A stretch of 64,000 bases of DNA from JACQFZ01 sp041485885 (GTDB lineage Bacteria; Pseudomonadota; Gammaproteobacteria; Acidiferrobacterales; Sulfurifustaceae), in NCBI GenBank assembly GCA_041485885.1, contig JBGPKL010000013.1, positions 3,408-67,407 on the forward strand, in the 5' to 3' direction. Positions 26,641-34,898 of the stretch are shown piece by piece. The notes beneath the pieces were generated by a model, which worked only from the letters and a program-made list of their open reading frames with translations, searched no databases and was not told where the DNA came from. Position numbers and translations under genes: made by a program. Within the stretch, counting starts at the first letter, position 1. Each line of letters opens with the position of its first letter.

Positions 26641-27084
26641 TTAACTACGCAATGTCGATCGATGCAAATAGCTCGCCAGATTCAGCGCATCGCGTTCGGT
26701 TGTCGAGAGCAGCCAGCCCTGCACGGATTGCATTCTCCCGTTTTCATAGTCGGCAACGATATTTCGATGCATGCGATTGCGCAACTCGACATCGGACATC
26801 GAGGCGAAGCGAACTTGACTCTCCCCCAACAATCTTTCGACTAATGCAGAAAGCTGCGAATCGTCCAGGATGTCGGTGTGAGCAACGCCGGTTGGCGTCG
26901 GATGGCCGGTTAAGCCAAGCACGCGGACCAGACGTTTTGCAAATGCGGACAGGTCAGCTTCATCGTTTTTCCACCAACGCGATCGCGACAAGCATGCCGT
27001 GCCTAAAGCGGCAAACGCCGCAGCGATAACGGTTCTGCGATTAATGTCCGGCTGATCGCGGCGTGATGTTGTGATCGGAAACAT
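26641..27084 (-). CDS. Small Tat-signal-like protein, possible accessory subunit of the GMC oxidoreductase
   Basis: 147 residues from the ATG; a TTG two codons upstream is possible. The N-terminus has NRRTVIAAAFAALGTACLS, a twin-Arg-like motif plus hydrophobic stretch. The C-terminal GWLLSTTERDALNLASYL recalls the GW-hydrophobic-S-x-TE pattern seen in small gluconate-dehydrogenase-subunit-3-like partners of GMC flavoenzymes. A GMC oxidoreductase is encoded in the same operon, which supports but does not prove the link. No catalytic domain is visible. Confidence 0.6.
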   Translation of the reverse strand: MFPITTSRRDQPDINRRTVIAAAFAALGTACLSRSRWWKNDEADLSAFAKRLVRVLGLTGHPTPTGVAHTDILDDSQLSALVERLLGESQVRFASMSDVELRNRMHRNIVADYENGRMQSVQGWLLSTTERDALNLASYLHRSTLRS

Positions 27085-27128
27085 AAGCAATGAGCGTCAA
27101 GTGTGATGGTTCGCCACGCGTAAATATA

Positions 27129-27887
27129 CTATGCCAATTCCTTGCAAAAACGTCCGTTAATCATGTGAAAGTCGAAATCGATAAGCAACGGAAAGTGGCC
27201 GTCATTGTTCGGAAAGATGCCGCTCGGTTCGAAGCCGTGAGCCTCTAACGTCTGCAATACCGTCGAAAAATTCGGCATGCCTTCGTAAATCGGCCGCACC
27301 GACGCCTCAGTTTGCAACGCGCGCATTTGTTGCATGCTTTGACCGGCGCCGCGCACGACTTCGAGGTCGAAGCCCTGCGTATCGAGTTTCAAGTACGGGC
27401 TTTGAAAGCCAATGGATTGAGTCAAAGCCGGCAAAAGCTCGTCGAGAGTTTTAACGGGGACCTCGATGCGTTCGCGCACATCGTTACTCTCTTTAAAACG
27501 TTGAACGGAATGTCTCGGTTGCAGGAATGAGCTAAACGTCGTGCTCGACATCACGTTGAGAATTGCTGTTTCGCTGCTCGCGCCGAGCGCGCACCCTTCG
27601 ATGATCCAATCCGAGTCTTGTCGCGCGCGCTTTCGCAATGCGTTTGCATGAGCCGGGATCGGCTCGAACGATACGATCTTCCCGCGAAAGCCGACTTCTC
27701 GGCGCAGAAAGTCGCGATACTGACCCAGATTGGCGCCGACGTCCAGCACGCAATCGGTGCCTAGAGCGCCGAAGAGTTTTCGCAAATAGACCGTTTGCGG
27801 GTAGCGCTCCATTCGCCAGTTGGGTACGACCGTGTACCCAATGGCCTGCGCCGCGTTAAAGAGTCCTTCTCGGATGGAGGAGATCAT
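27129..27887 (-). CDS. FkbM-family methyltransferase
   Basis: 252 residues from the ATG with GAAGAAAC upstream; the open frame extends 75 bp further. The SAM-binding motif is CVLDVGANLGQYRDFLRREVG, then KIVSFEPIPAHANALRKRA; FkbM-typical post-I strands include YLKLDTQGFDLEVVRGAG. O-methylation of a sugar hydroxyl in the glycan is the likely role given the cluster. Confidence 0.88.
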   Translation of the reverse strand: MISSIREGLFNAAQAIGYTVVPNWRMERYPQTVYLRKLFGALGTDCVLDVGANLGQYRDFLRREVGFRGKIVSFEPIPAHANALRKRARQDSDWIIEGCALGASSETAILNVMSSTTFSSFLQPRHSVQRFKESNDVRERIEVPVKTLDELLPALTQSIGFQSPYLKLDTQGFDLEVVRGAGQSMQQMRALQTEASVRPIYEGMPNFSTVLQTLEAHGFEPSGIFPNNDGHFPLLIDFDFHMINGRFCKELA

Positions 27888-28000
27888 GATTCTAGTTTCT
27901 TCCGTCGAGTTCTGTTGCGTATGCCGACACGGCGCTGCGTTAGTGAGTTCATCGCACCGCAATTCGTTTTGCGAGTATGCACCCGCACCAAATATTGTCG

Positions 28001-29584
28001 CTAACGCAGGACGCGGCGAATGCGAGCGGCGAGTCGCAATGCGAGTGCGACGATGGTCAAGGTTGGATTCCCGTGTCCATTGGTCGGAAATATCGACGAA
28101 CCCGCGATGTAAAGATTACCGATACCGTGGACGTTGCAGTCGGCATCGACGACTCCGGTGCTCGGGGAATCGCTCATGCGCGTCCCGCCGCAATGATGCC
28201 AACTTCCGCGCAGATGGCCGGGCCACTCGTCCTGCGTGAAGTCCATCGGAATGTGGAGTCGCGCCAGGCCCACCGAACCAAACGCCATACCGATCTGTTG
28301 CAACGCATAGACGATCGTGTGTCGATCGAGTGCGCTAAGCCTCCAGTCCAAGCTCGCTCTGCGCATGCCGAGCGCGTCGGATTTGTCCGACAAGCGCACG
28401 CGACTCTCCGGATTCGGAGCCTGTTCTTGCGATGTGACGATTTTGTAGAACGTCGTGGGTTTTCGTCCGGGTAATCGCTCGAGCGCCATCGAGCTCGCAT
28501 CCTTGAGGTTAGCCCATAGGGTCGTGATCGCATCGCCTAGCGATCGCCAACTGGATGCGGCGGTGGAATCGTGCGAACGCTGCGCATGCAAAAAATAGTC
28601 CGACCAATACGATTGCTGAAGATTTGCGCTGTAGTTCAACGTGCGTGCCGCACGCTGCGCTTCCGGCGCGATCGTCAAATAGCCCATCAAGCCAACGGCG
28701 CGGCCGGGCTTTGTCGGCTGGAGCGGCGTGTGCCGCATGTTTAGTTGGTACAAGTCGTAAGACGCGTTCTGTTCCAAAGGCAGAACCGCAGCCGAATCCA
28801 ATTGCATATGTTCGCAGAAGTAACGACCGACAACGTCATGATCGTTGGCAAGGCCTTGCGGCATGACTTGCGAAGAGGCCAACAGCAGGCGCGGGTTCTC
28901 GATGCCGCCGGCGGCCAACACGTAGACGCGCGCGCTGGCGCTGAACTGATTGCCGCTCAGTGTCTTAATCGACAAGCCGACGATCTTCTTGGCATTGGCG
29001 CTCGCATTCATACTGACGACATTCGAATTGAGATACACGGTGATGTTCTTCGCCCGCGCGAATTCGTTCCGGTACTTGGTGTTGAATCGAGTCGGCGGAC
29101 TGAATTGGAACAGCCGCGTTTGCACCACATTCCCGCCAAGGGGCAGAGGCGGCGTGTTCGCGAGATCCCATCCGCTCGTCGAATACTCGAAAGGACCGAG
29201 GTCGCAAATATCGTGGGCCGCCGGGTAGTGCTCCGCGACGGCGGAATATGGAATAGGCCAGCCGCTATGGGGCACCCACTCGCGCGATTCGAAGTCGATG
29301 GGATAAAACGGGCGACAAAACCCGCCCCAGTGTCCGCTGGTGCCGCCGAAATAGCGCAGTCGCGTCGTTTCGAGCGGATAATACGGAAGACCAACGTTAT
29401 CGCCCTTCGCCATGTCTTGCGTGGCGATATCGGGCTCCAAGCCGCCGCTTTCGATACAAATGACCGATAGGGTATTGCTGGCGATATTGCGCGCCAGCGT
29501 GATTCCTGCCGGCCCGGTACCGACAATGCAAACATCGGCGGTAATTTTTGTGCCTGGCGGGATAGTTCGACCGTCGATAAACAC
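28001..29584 (-). CDS. GMC-family FAD-dependent oxidoreductase
   Basis: 527 residues. The FAD dinucleotide motif is VCIVGTGPAGITLARNIAS with the ribose-binding ESGG; then YFGGTSGHWGGFCRP (GMC signature-like) and LAAGGIENPRLLLAS. The C-terminal active-site region reads GSWHHCGGTRMSD…GVVDADCNVHG and GSSIFPTNGHGNPTLTIVALA, with the catalytic His/Asn pair. GMC enzymes oxidise sugar or alcohol hydroxyls; here it probably oxidises a sugar or lipid in the glycan pathway. GTG start. A small Tat-like protein in the operon may be its partner. Confidence 0.88.
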   Translation of the reverse strand: MFIDGRTIPPGTKITADVCIVGTGPAGITLARNIASNTLSVICIESGGLEPDIATQDMAKGDNVGLPYYPLETTRLRYFGGTSGHWGGFCRPFYPIDFESREWVPHSGWPIPYSAVAEHYPAAHDICDLGPFEYSTSGWDLANTPPLPLGGNVVQTRLFQFSPPTRFNTKYRNEFARAKNITVYLNSNVVSMNASANAKKIVGLSIKTLSGNQFSASARVYVLAAGGIENPRLLLASSQVMPQGLANDHDVVGRYFCEHMQLDSAAVLPLEQNASYDLYQLNMRHTPLQPTKPGRAVGLMGYLTIAPEAQRAARTLNYSANLQQSYWSDYFLHAQRSHDSTAASSWRSLGDAITTLWANLKDASSMALERLPGRKPTTFYKIVTSQEQAPNPESRVRLSDKSDALGMRRASLDWRLSALDRHTIVYALQQIGMAFGSVGLARLHIPMDFTQDEWPGHLRGSWHHCGGTRMSDSPSTGVVDADCNVHGIGNLYIAGSSIFPTNGHGNPTLTIVALALRLAARIRRVLR

Positions 29585-29742
29585 GATTTCGCTGTCGTTC
29601 GAAAACGTAGTTATAAGAGTAATGTGCCTATTATGCTACGAAGCAACCGCCTACGGTGTAAGTTTGCGCACAGGGAACGGCCGATTTCAGAAATTCTCGC
29701 CGGGCACTGGTTCGTTCGGTGGATAACCGAGGATCCTGCGGA

Positions 29743-30990
29743 CTACATCGATAGGACGATACCGCTCGCGGCAACGTCGGTAGCGGTATGCGTCAATTCA
29801 TTCATGTCTCGTGAGTGCGACCGTCGGTACGCTTCACCGCGCATGCGGATATTCGCCAAATGGCCCTCAAGCGTTGCACTTTGGATCGCGACCCCAAAGT
29901 CGTTCGGCAGGCTCGGATTCGGTCGCCCGAATATTCGATCGAGCACGAGATCGCCGAGCGCCTTCGTGTAGTGCGACGACTCCCAATACCAACGCATACG
30001 ACTCGTGACATCGCCTCGTTCCGGAACTGCCTCGGTCGTGAGTTCGCTGTAGTCCGAGAAATCCCAGAGAGTGAAACGCTGTCCCGTGAGGCGCATGTGA
30101 TCACCCTCCGCGATTCTCGCGACTGTGCGTTTCCAATTCTCTAGCATATCCAACAAGCCGAGCAATCGATACACCTCCAACTGGCGCGCGTGCACGGGAG
30201 CAATGAAAAGCCGGACGCTTATACCTCGCTCGGTCGCTCGATCCAATATATTGGCGAAGTGTTGCAAGGTCGATTTGTCCTGCGAATCGATGAGCGAATG
30301 TCGCTGTTCGAGCGGCAGGTTCAATCGCGCTCGGAAATAGCGCGCTTCCGAGAAAGCAAACATGTATTGTTGGCCGAACCGTCGTGCGGCGTTTTCGAAC
30401 ACCAGCGCATTGCGTCGGCCGGTCGGTTCGAATTCGATCAGCTTCGGATCTTGTTTGCGCAGTGTCTCCACGGAGTCGTGCAGCATCGTCCATGACGCGA
30501 AATAACGCAGTGCATTGAGCGCTGTCAGCGCGCGCGGGCGATGCTCCGATACCAGCAAGTCCGCGTCGAAATTCACCGCGCCATGAGTATTGGCGTCGAA
30601 CATGTTCAAGAAGTCGAGAGCAATGACAACTTCCTTCACATCGCCGACACAGACGAGGTGCTCGAATAATCGCTCGATATCGATGATATTGGCGGCGTCC
30701 ATGGCCATGTTGTAACGACTATCGGGTGGAGTCGGCCACGCCGCATAGTCGGGATCGATCCCATGATTCTCACGCGACGTACCGAAAACCACCGCCATCG
30801 GTTGGAGGCGCGCTGCGATGAACGGCTTGCCGAGCGCATGATGATCGCCGAAGGCAGGCTTGATCGCGTTCAAGCCTTGCGGCAACCGAACACCACTCAT
30901 GCCGTATGGATCGATTAGGTAATTCGCCCCGGTCAGGAGCAAGAGCGGCACAATCGTTACGAATGCGAGAATCCGCAGGTAATTGCGCAT
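29743..30990 (-). CDS. SGNH/AlgJ-AlgX-like periplasmic protein, partner of the MBOAT acyltransferase
   Basis: 415 residues with an N-terminal signal anchor (LRILAFVTIVPLLLLTGANYLID). The motif VVFGTSRENHGID (G-x-S-R) resembles the nucleophile block of SGNH-type acetyltransferases, and WDFSDYSELT … WESSHYTKALGD supplies a late Asp/His-Y motif. The gene lies 9 bp after the MBOAT gene. Paired MBOAT + SGNH-like proteins O-acetylate exopolysaccharides such as alginate and cellulose. The assignment rests on these short motifs plus context. Confidence 0.7.
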   Translation of the reverse strand: MRNYLRILAFVTIVPLLLLTGANYLIDPYGMSGVRLPQGLNAIKPAFGDHHALGKPFIAARLQPMAVVFGTSRENHGIDPDYAAWPTPPDSRYNMAMDAANIIDIERLFEHLVCVGDVKEVVIALDFLNMFDANTHGAVNFDADLLVSEHRPRALTALNALRYFASWTMLHDSVETLRKQDPKLIEFEPTGRRNALVFENAARRFGQQYMFAFSEARYFRARLNLPLEQRHSLIDSQDKSTLQHFANILDRATERGISVRLFIAPVHARQLEVYRLLGLLDMLENWKRTVARIAEGDHMRLTGQRFTLWDFSDYSELTTEAVPERGDVTSRMRWYWESSHYTKALGDLVLDRIFGRPNPSLPNDFGVAIQSATLEGHLANIRMRGEAYRRSHSRDMNELTHTATDVAASGIVLSM

Positions 30991-30999
30991 TGCCGATGC

Positions 31000-32553
31000 T
31001 TAGAATTGAAAATAGAGAAAGTCGCTCACTTGCGTGAGATTGAGCAACGCGGCGGTTAGAAGAATCGCGCTCGCCGCTGCCCATAGCGGACTAGGCCGCC
31101 ACGTCCAGAACGGCGAAACGTTCGGTGCCGGAAGATTGAGTGCCGGGGAGAAGTGCCGCATAAGCTCTTGAGCATTCGGGGCGGTCGCTATCCAGATCAA
31201 ACCTGCGACGATCGCAAGAATCTCCATGCGATCCTGGAGCACGGCGACCGTTCCGAAATGAAGAAAATCCATGCCAAGCGGAACGGCGGTCAAAATATGA
31301 TCAACGGCGGGTCGCCATCCCTCCGGCAATAGGATTCCATCGAAGCCCAGCATTGCCTTGAGCATCGTGATCGCGTGCGACGCGCTTGGCGAGCGGAAGA
31401 ACACCCATGCGATAACCACAGCGAGAAACGTCAACAGTCCGCTCGCGGCTTTCGCCACTCGCGCGGGCGGCGTTGCGGCGCGCGCTGGACGCAAGCCTTG
31501 CCAGGCTTGGTGAATGACCAGATAAAGCCCATGCAACCCGCCCCAAATCACATAGGTCCAACCGGCGCCGTGCCATAAGCCGCCGAGTAGCATCGTCGTT
31601 GCAAGGTTCACATAGCGTCGAAATTTTCCTTTGCGATTGCCGCCCAACGGGATATAGAGATAGTCCCGGAGAAAACGCGACAGGGTCATATGCCAGCGTC
31701 GCCAAAACTCGCTGATATTGGTCGCCTTGTACGGCGAATTGAAATTAAGCGGTAGGCGTACGCCGAACAAGCGCGACAAGCCGATCGCCATATCGGAGTA
31801 TCCGGAAAAATCGAAATAGATTTGCAATGCGTAGGCGAGCGCCGCCGCCCAACAATCGAATAAGCCGAAGGAGTGGCTTCCTTGGGTATCGAACACCGGC
31901 CGTACATACGCCGCAAAATTGTCGGCGAGCAGCACTTTTTTAAACAAGCCGAATGCGAAGATCGTCAGTCCCACCGCAAAGTTTTCGCCGCGCAAACGAT
32001 AGGTTTCGCGGTGCTGAAATTGCGGCATCATCTCTTTGTGGTGCAGCACCGGTCCCGCAATGAGGTGCGGGAAATAAGTGACGAAGAGTCCATAGTGAAC
32101 GAGACTGTACTCGCTCACCTTCTTACGGTACGTGTCGACGAGAAATGCAATTTGCGTGAAGGTAAAAAAGGAAATGCCGATGGGCAAGATCACGCGTGCC
32201 GGTGCCCAATTCGCGCCGATCAGAGCATTTGCGTTATCGACGAAGAAATTAAAATACTTGAAGTAGGCCAACAACCCGAGATCTGCGCATAGCGCAATAA
32301 CAAACCAGACGCGCAGCGCCCGAAAACGCTGCGCGACGATAGCGCGGAGCATCATTCGCGCGGCGAAGAAATTAAGCAGTATCGATCCCAGTAGCAGCGG
32401 CACGTAGCGATAGTCCCACCATCCGTAAAATACGATCGATGCAACGGCGAGCCAACCTGCGGCCGCCATGTGGCTCAAGCGCGCCAAGACGAAGAAGCCG
32501 ACCACGACGATCGGCAGGTATAAAATGAGGAAGCCGTAAGAGTTGAAAAGCAT
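31000..32553 (-). CDS. MBOAT-family O-acyltransferase (AlgI-like)
   Basis: 517 residues, about 10-12 membrane helices. AlgI-type start MLFNSYGFLILYLPIVVVGFF; conserved ISFFTFTQIAFLVDTYR, YFPHLIAGPVLHHKEMMPQF, FNSPYKATNISEFWRRWHMTLSRFLRDYLYIPLGGNRKG; and catalytic His in LLGGLWHGAGWTYVIWGGLHG. It passes an acyl (usually acetyl) group across the inner membrane for transfer to the polysaccharide. The start was placed at the second Met. First gene of the leftward cluster, with a TATACT box about 80 bp upstream. Confidence 0.93.
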   Translation of the reverse strand: MLFNSYGFLILYLPIVVVGFFVLARLSHMAAAGWLAVASIVFYGWWDYRYVPLLLGSILLNFFAARMMLRAIVAQRFRALRVWFVIALCADLGLLAYFKYFNFFVDNANALIGANWAPARVILPIGISFFTFTQIAFLVDTYRKKVSEYSLVHYGLFVTYFPHLIAGPVLHHKEMMPQFQHRETYRLRGENFAVGLTIFAFGLFKKVLLADNFAAYVRPVFDTQGSHSFGLFDCWAAALAYALQIYFDFSGYSDMAIGLSRLFGVRLPLNFNSPYKATNISEFWRRWHMTLSRFLRDYLYIPLGGNRKGKFRRYVNLATTMLLGGLWHGAGWTYVIWGGLHGLYLVIHQAWQGLRPARAATPPARVAKAASGLLTFLAVVIAWVFFRSPSASHAITMLKAMLGFDGILLPEGWRPAVDHILTAVPLGMDFLHFGTVAVLQDRMEILAIVAGLIWIATAPNAQELMRHFSPALNLPAPNVSPFWTWRPSPLWAAASAILLTAALLNLTQVSDFLYFQF

Positions 32554-32631
32554 GAGGGTCCCGTCGCTAGAATTCTTGTCGCCTCGCATCGAGCGGAATC
32601 ACAAAGCGTTTCGACTGCGTGCGCTGCCGCT

Positions 32632-32637
32632 AGTATA
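32632..32637 (-). promoter_or_regulatory. Candidate -10 box (TATACT) for the glycan operon
   Basis: Minus-strand CGCTATACTAG lies 79 bp before the MBOAT start. A GC-rich hairpin (GCCGCC-GCA-GGCGGC) sits immediately upstream. No convincing -35. Confidence 0.35.
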
Positions 32638-32867
32638 GCGTCGCGGCTTGGCCGCCGCAGGCGGCGGAATGATGACCGGGAGCGGGTCCGTGTCCTTTTG
32701 AATTCGTCGGGCGTCGGTTGGTGGCGTGACAGCGATTTGCAAAAATCGGTGCGATCGCGCGGCGCGGCTAACGCTACCGCCGTGGTTTATCGAATGTGCG
32801 AGAGATAGTTACGCGTGAATTCGTCCCGCGTTTCGTCAAGTGAGGGCAGGTGCTGGGACCCATGCCG

Positions 32868-33125
32868 AGCGTGGCTCGCACCAGTGCCGCGCTCGCGCGG
32901 GCCATCGGGAGAGTCGATGAGCCGTGCGGCATCCGTTGTAACACGGTCGTGCCGGGCCGCATCGATGCGCCGATGGGACGCGACGCCACGTGCCGGCGTC
33001 CGAACCGGGGGCCGCTGTTCCCTTCGGCCGGCAAGGCGGCGGGTGGGAAGTGGCGTATGCCGCGCTATTCTCAATATCTGGCGAGTCGTCTCACGTGAAC
33101 CGCCATTGTCTGAATGTGCGGTGGG
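32868..33125 (+). pseudogene. Decayed 3' part of an SDR gene (right copy)
   Basis: Translation from about 32868 matches the C-terminal third of the SDR at 22561-23409: 30 of 41 residues are identical by hand, over the segment ALARAI to RRPNR. At the G-run 33007-33011 the frame shifts; similarity resumes in the next frame as AAVPFGRQGGGWEVAYA and continues to VNRHCLNV. The N-terminal Rossmann half, and thus the cofactor site, is absent, and no start signal is visible. A dead fragment, in the same order and orientation relative to the monooxygenase gene as in the left copy. Confidence 0.82.
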
Positions 33126-33259
33126 CTGCTTAACGGAATTGCTCGCTGACAGTGTCGTGGAGCGAGACGCAGGGGGGGGTGGACGGCGCATTCGTTTTGG
33201 TGAAGGATACAAGTAGTCGGAATTTTCCGATCGCTATCGTCGCAAAGCTAGGAGTAGCC

Positions 33260-34609
33260 ATGAGATTCGTATCGAGCGCAAAAGAAAATTCGAGCAACGG
33301 CGCACGGGTGATGCGTTGGGCGTTGCCCGGTGCCGCGGCGATTGTGCTCGCCGCGGCAGTTGTCGGACGCGTGCTTGCCGTCGAAGCATCGAGAGCGTCG
33401 GCAGAGCCCGTGACGTTCAGCAATCAGGTCGTGCGAATCTTTCAAGAGAATTGCCAGAACTGCCATCGCGAAGGCGGCATCGCTCCGTTCGCACTCACGA
33501 CGTATCAAGCGGCGTACCCGTTCCGTAACCAGATCGCCGACGCGACGCGCGCGCGTCGCATGCCGCCGTGGAAACCGGTCGAGGGTTACGGCGAGTTCCA
33601 GCACGTGCGCCGCCTGGCCGATGGCGACATCGACCTCATCGCCAAGTGGGTCGCCGCGGGTGCGCCCGAAGGCGACAACACTAAGCTGCCGCCGCCCAAG
33701 CAATTCGCTTCCTCGTGGATGCTCGGCGAGCCGGATCTCGTGATCGAGCCGTCCGACTCGTTCACCGTGCCCTCCGGAGCTTCCGATCTTTATCGCTGCT
33801 TCGTGCTGCCGACGTCTTTCAAAGAGGACCGTTACGTGACGGCGGCGGAATTTCTTCCGGGCAACCGGCAGGTCGTACACCACATCGTTACGTACATGGA
33901 TACCACCGGCCAAGCCGAGGCGCTCGATCGCGCCGAGCCGGGCTTGGGCTACACCTGCTTCGGCGGGCCGGGGTTTACGGGCAGCGGTCTGCTCGGCATC
34001 GGTGGCTGGGCGCCGGGCGCGCCGCCGCTGCAAATGCCGGATCAAGTCGGAATGCTGCTGCCCGCGGGTGCGCGCGTGGTGATGCAGGTGCACTATCACA
34101 ATCACACGGGCGCCAAGACGAGCGACCGGACGAAGATCGGTTTGCGCTTCGCGACCGGGCCAATCGATAAGCGCATGCGCGTCATTCCGGTTATCAATAG
34201 GACGTTCGAGATTCCGGCCGGCGTGGCGCGGCACGAGGTGCGCGCGTCGTGGACCGCGCCGGCGCATTTGAATTTCCACGCCATCAGCATCTCACCGCAT
34301 ATGCATTTGCTCGGGCGCGAAGTGAAAGCGACCGCGACTTATCCGGATGGCACCGTGCGCCCGCTGATTTACATCAACGACTGGGATTTCAATTGGCAGG
34401 GCGGTTATGCCTTCAAGGAACCGATCGCGCTTCCGGGCGGTACGCGGATCGACATCCAGGTGATCTACGACAACTCGACGGGCAACCCGCGCCAGCCGAA
34501 CAACCCGCCGAAGGTCGTGCGCTGGGGCGAGAACACGACGGATGAAATGTGCATCGTGTTCATCCGTGCGACGGTCGATCAAGAGCATTTGGCGGATCGG
34601 CGGAAGTAG
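33260..34609 (+). CDS. Cytochrome c - copper type II ascorbate-dependent monooxygenase fusion (PHM-like)
   Basis: 449 residues from the ATG with TAGGAG upstream; earlier in-frame codons lack family sequence. A signal anchor is followed by a c-type haem motif CQNCH (Cys65, Cys68, His69), then two beta domains like peptidylglycine hydroxylating monooxygenase. All six copper ligands are visible: His207-His208 (VVHHIV) and His278 (QVHYH) for CuH; His347, His349 (SPHMHLLG) and Met430 (TTDEMC) for CuM. It would hydroxylate a C-H bond in the periplasm using electrons delivered through the attached haem. The substrate is unknown. A broken N-terminal copy lies at 23575-23920. Confidence 0.87.
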   Translation: MRFVSSAKENSSNGARVMRWALPGAAAIVLAAAVVGRVLAVEASRASAEPVTFSNQVVRIFQENCQNCHREGGIAPFALTTYQAAYPFRNQIADATRARRMPPWKPVEGYGEFQHVRRLADGDIDLIAKWVAAGAPEGDNTKLPPPKQFASSWMLGEPDLVIEPSDSFTVPSGASDLYRCFVLPTSFKEDRYVTAAEFLPGNRQVVHHIVTYMDTTGQAEALDRAEPGLGYTCFGGPGFTGSGLLGIGGWAPGAPPLQMPDQVGMLLPAGARVVMQVHYHNHTGAKTSDRTKIGLRFATGPIDKRMRVIPVINRTFEIPAGVARHEVRASWTAPAHLNFHAISISPHMHLLGREVKATATYPDGTVRPLIYINDWDFNWQGGYAFKEPIALPGGTRIDIQVIYDNSTGNPRQPNNPPKVVRWGENTTDEMCIVFIRATVDQEHLADRRK

Positions 34610-34635
34610 GTAAGTCGTAGGTAGTCTTTGAAGGT

Positions 34636-34842
34636 GTCGTCATTCCCGCGAACCGGGGTGAGGCGGGGTTTTCGCGAACGCATTTAACATGCATTCGCGC
34701 CGCCGAACGGGTGCGACGAAGTTCGTTGCACCCTGGGCAGCAACAGAAAAACTACCGTAATATCTGGATCCCCGCTTTTGCTGGGCAGGAGCCCGAATGC
34801 CGCGAAGCGCATGGATGCGCGAGAGCGGCCGCAGGGATGACG
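34636..34842. repeat. Interrupted REP-like repeat of the GTCATTCCCGCG class
   Basis: GTCGTCATTCCCGCGAA (34636-34652), CTGGATCCCCGCTTTTGCTGGG (34764-34785) and GGGATGACG (34834-34842) are separated parts of the repeat seen whole at 8321-8347. No gene was found in the 288-bp gap they occupy. Confidence 0.5.
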
Positions 34843-34898
34843 AATAGACGTATTGACGTATTTGTGAGTAGACCGAGCGTCGTTACAGGAGAATGACC

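Noticed and set aside
22561..34609. Transposon or prophage carrying the glycan cluster
   Set aside because: No transposase, integrase, tRNA target or terminal inverted repeats; the flanking direct repeats are host-type gene fragments instead.
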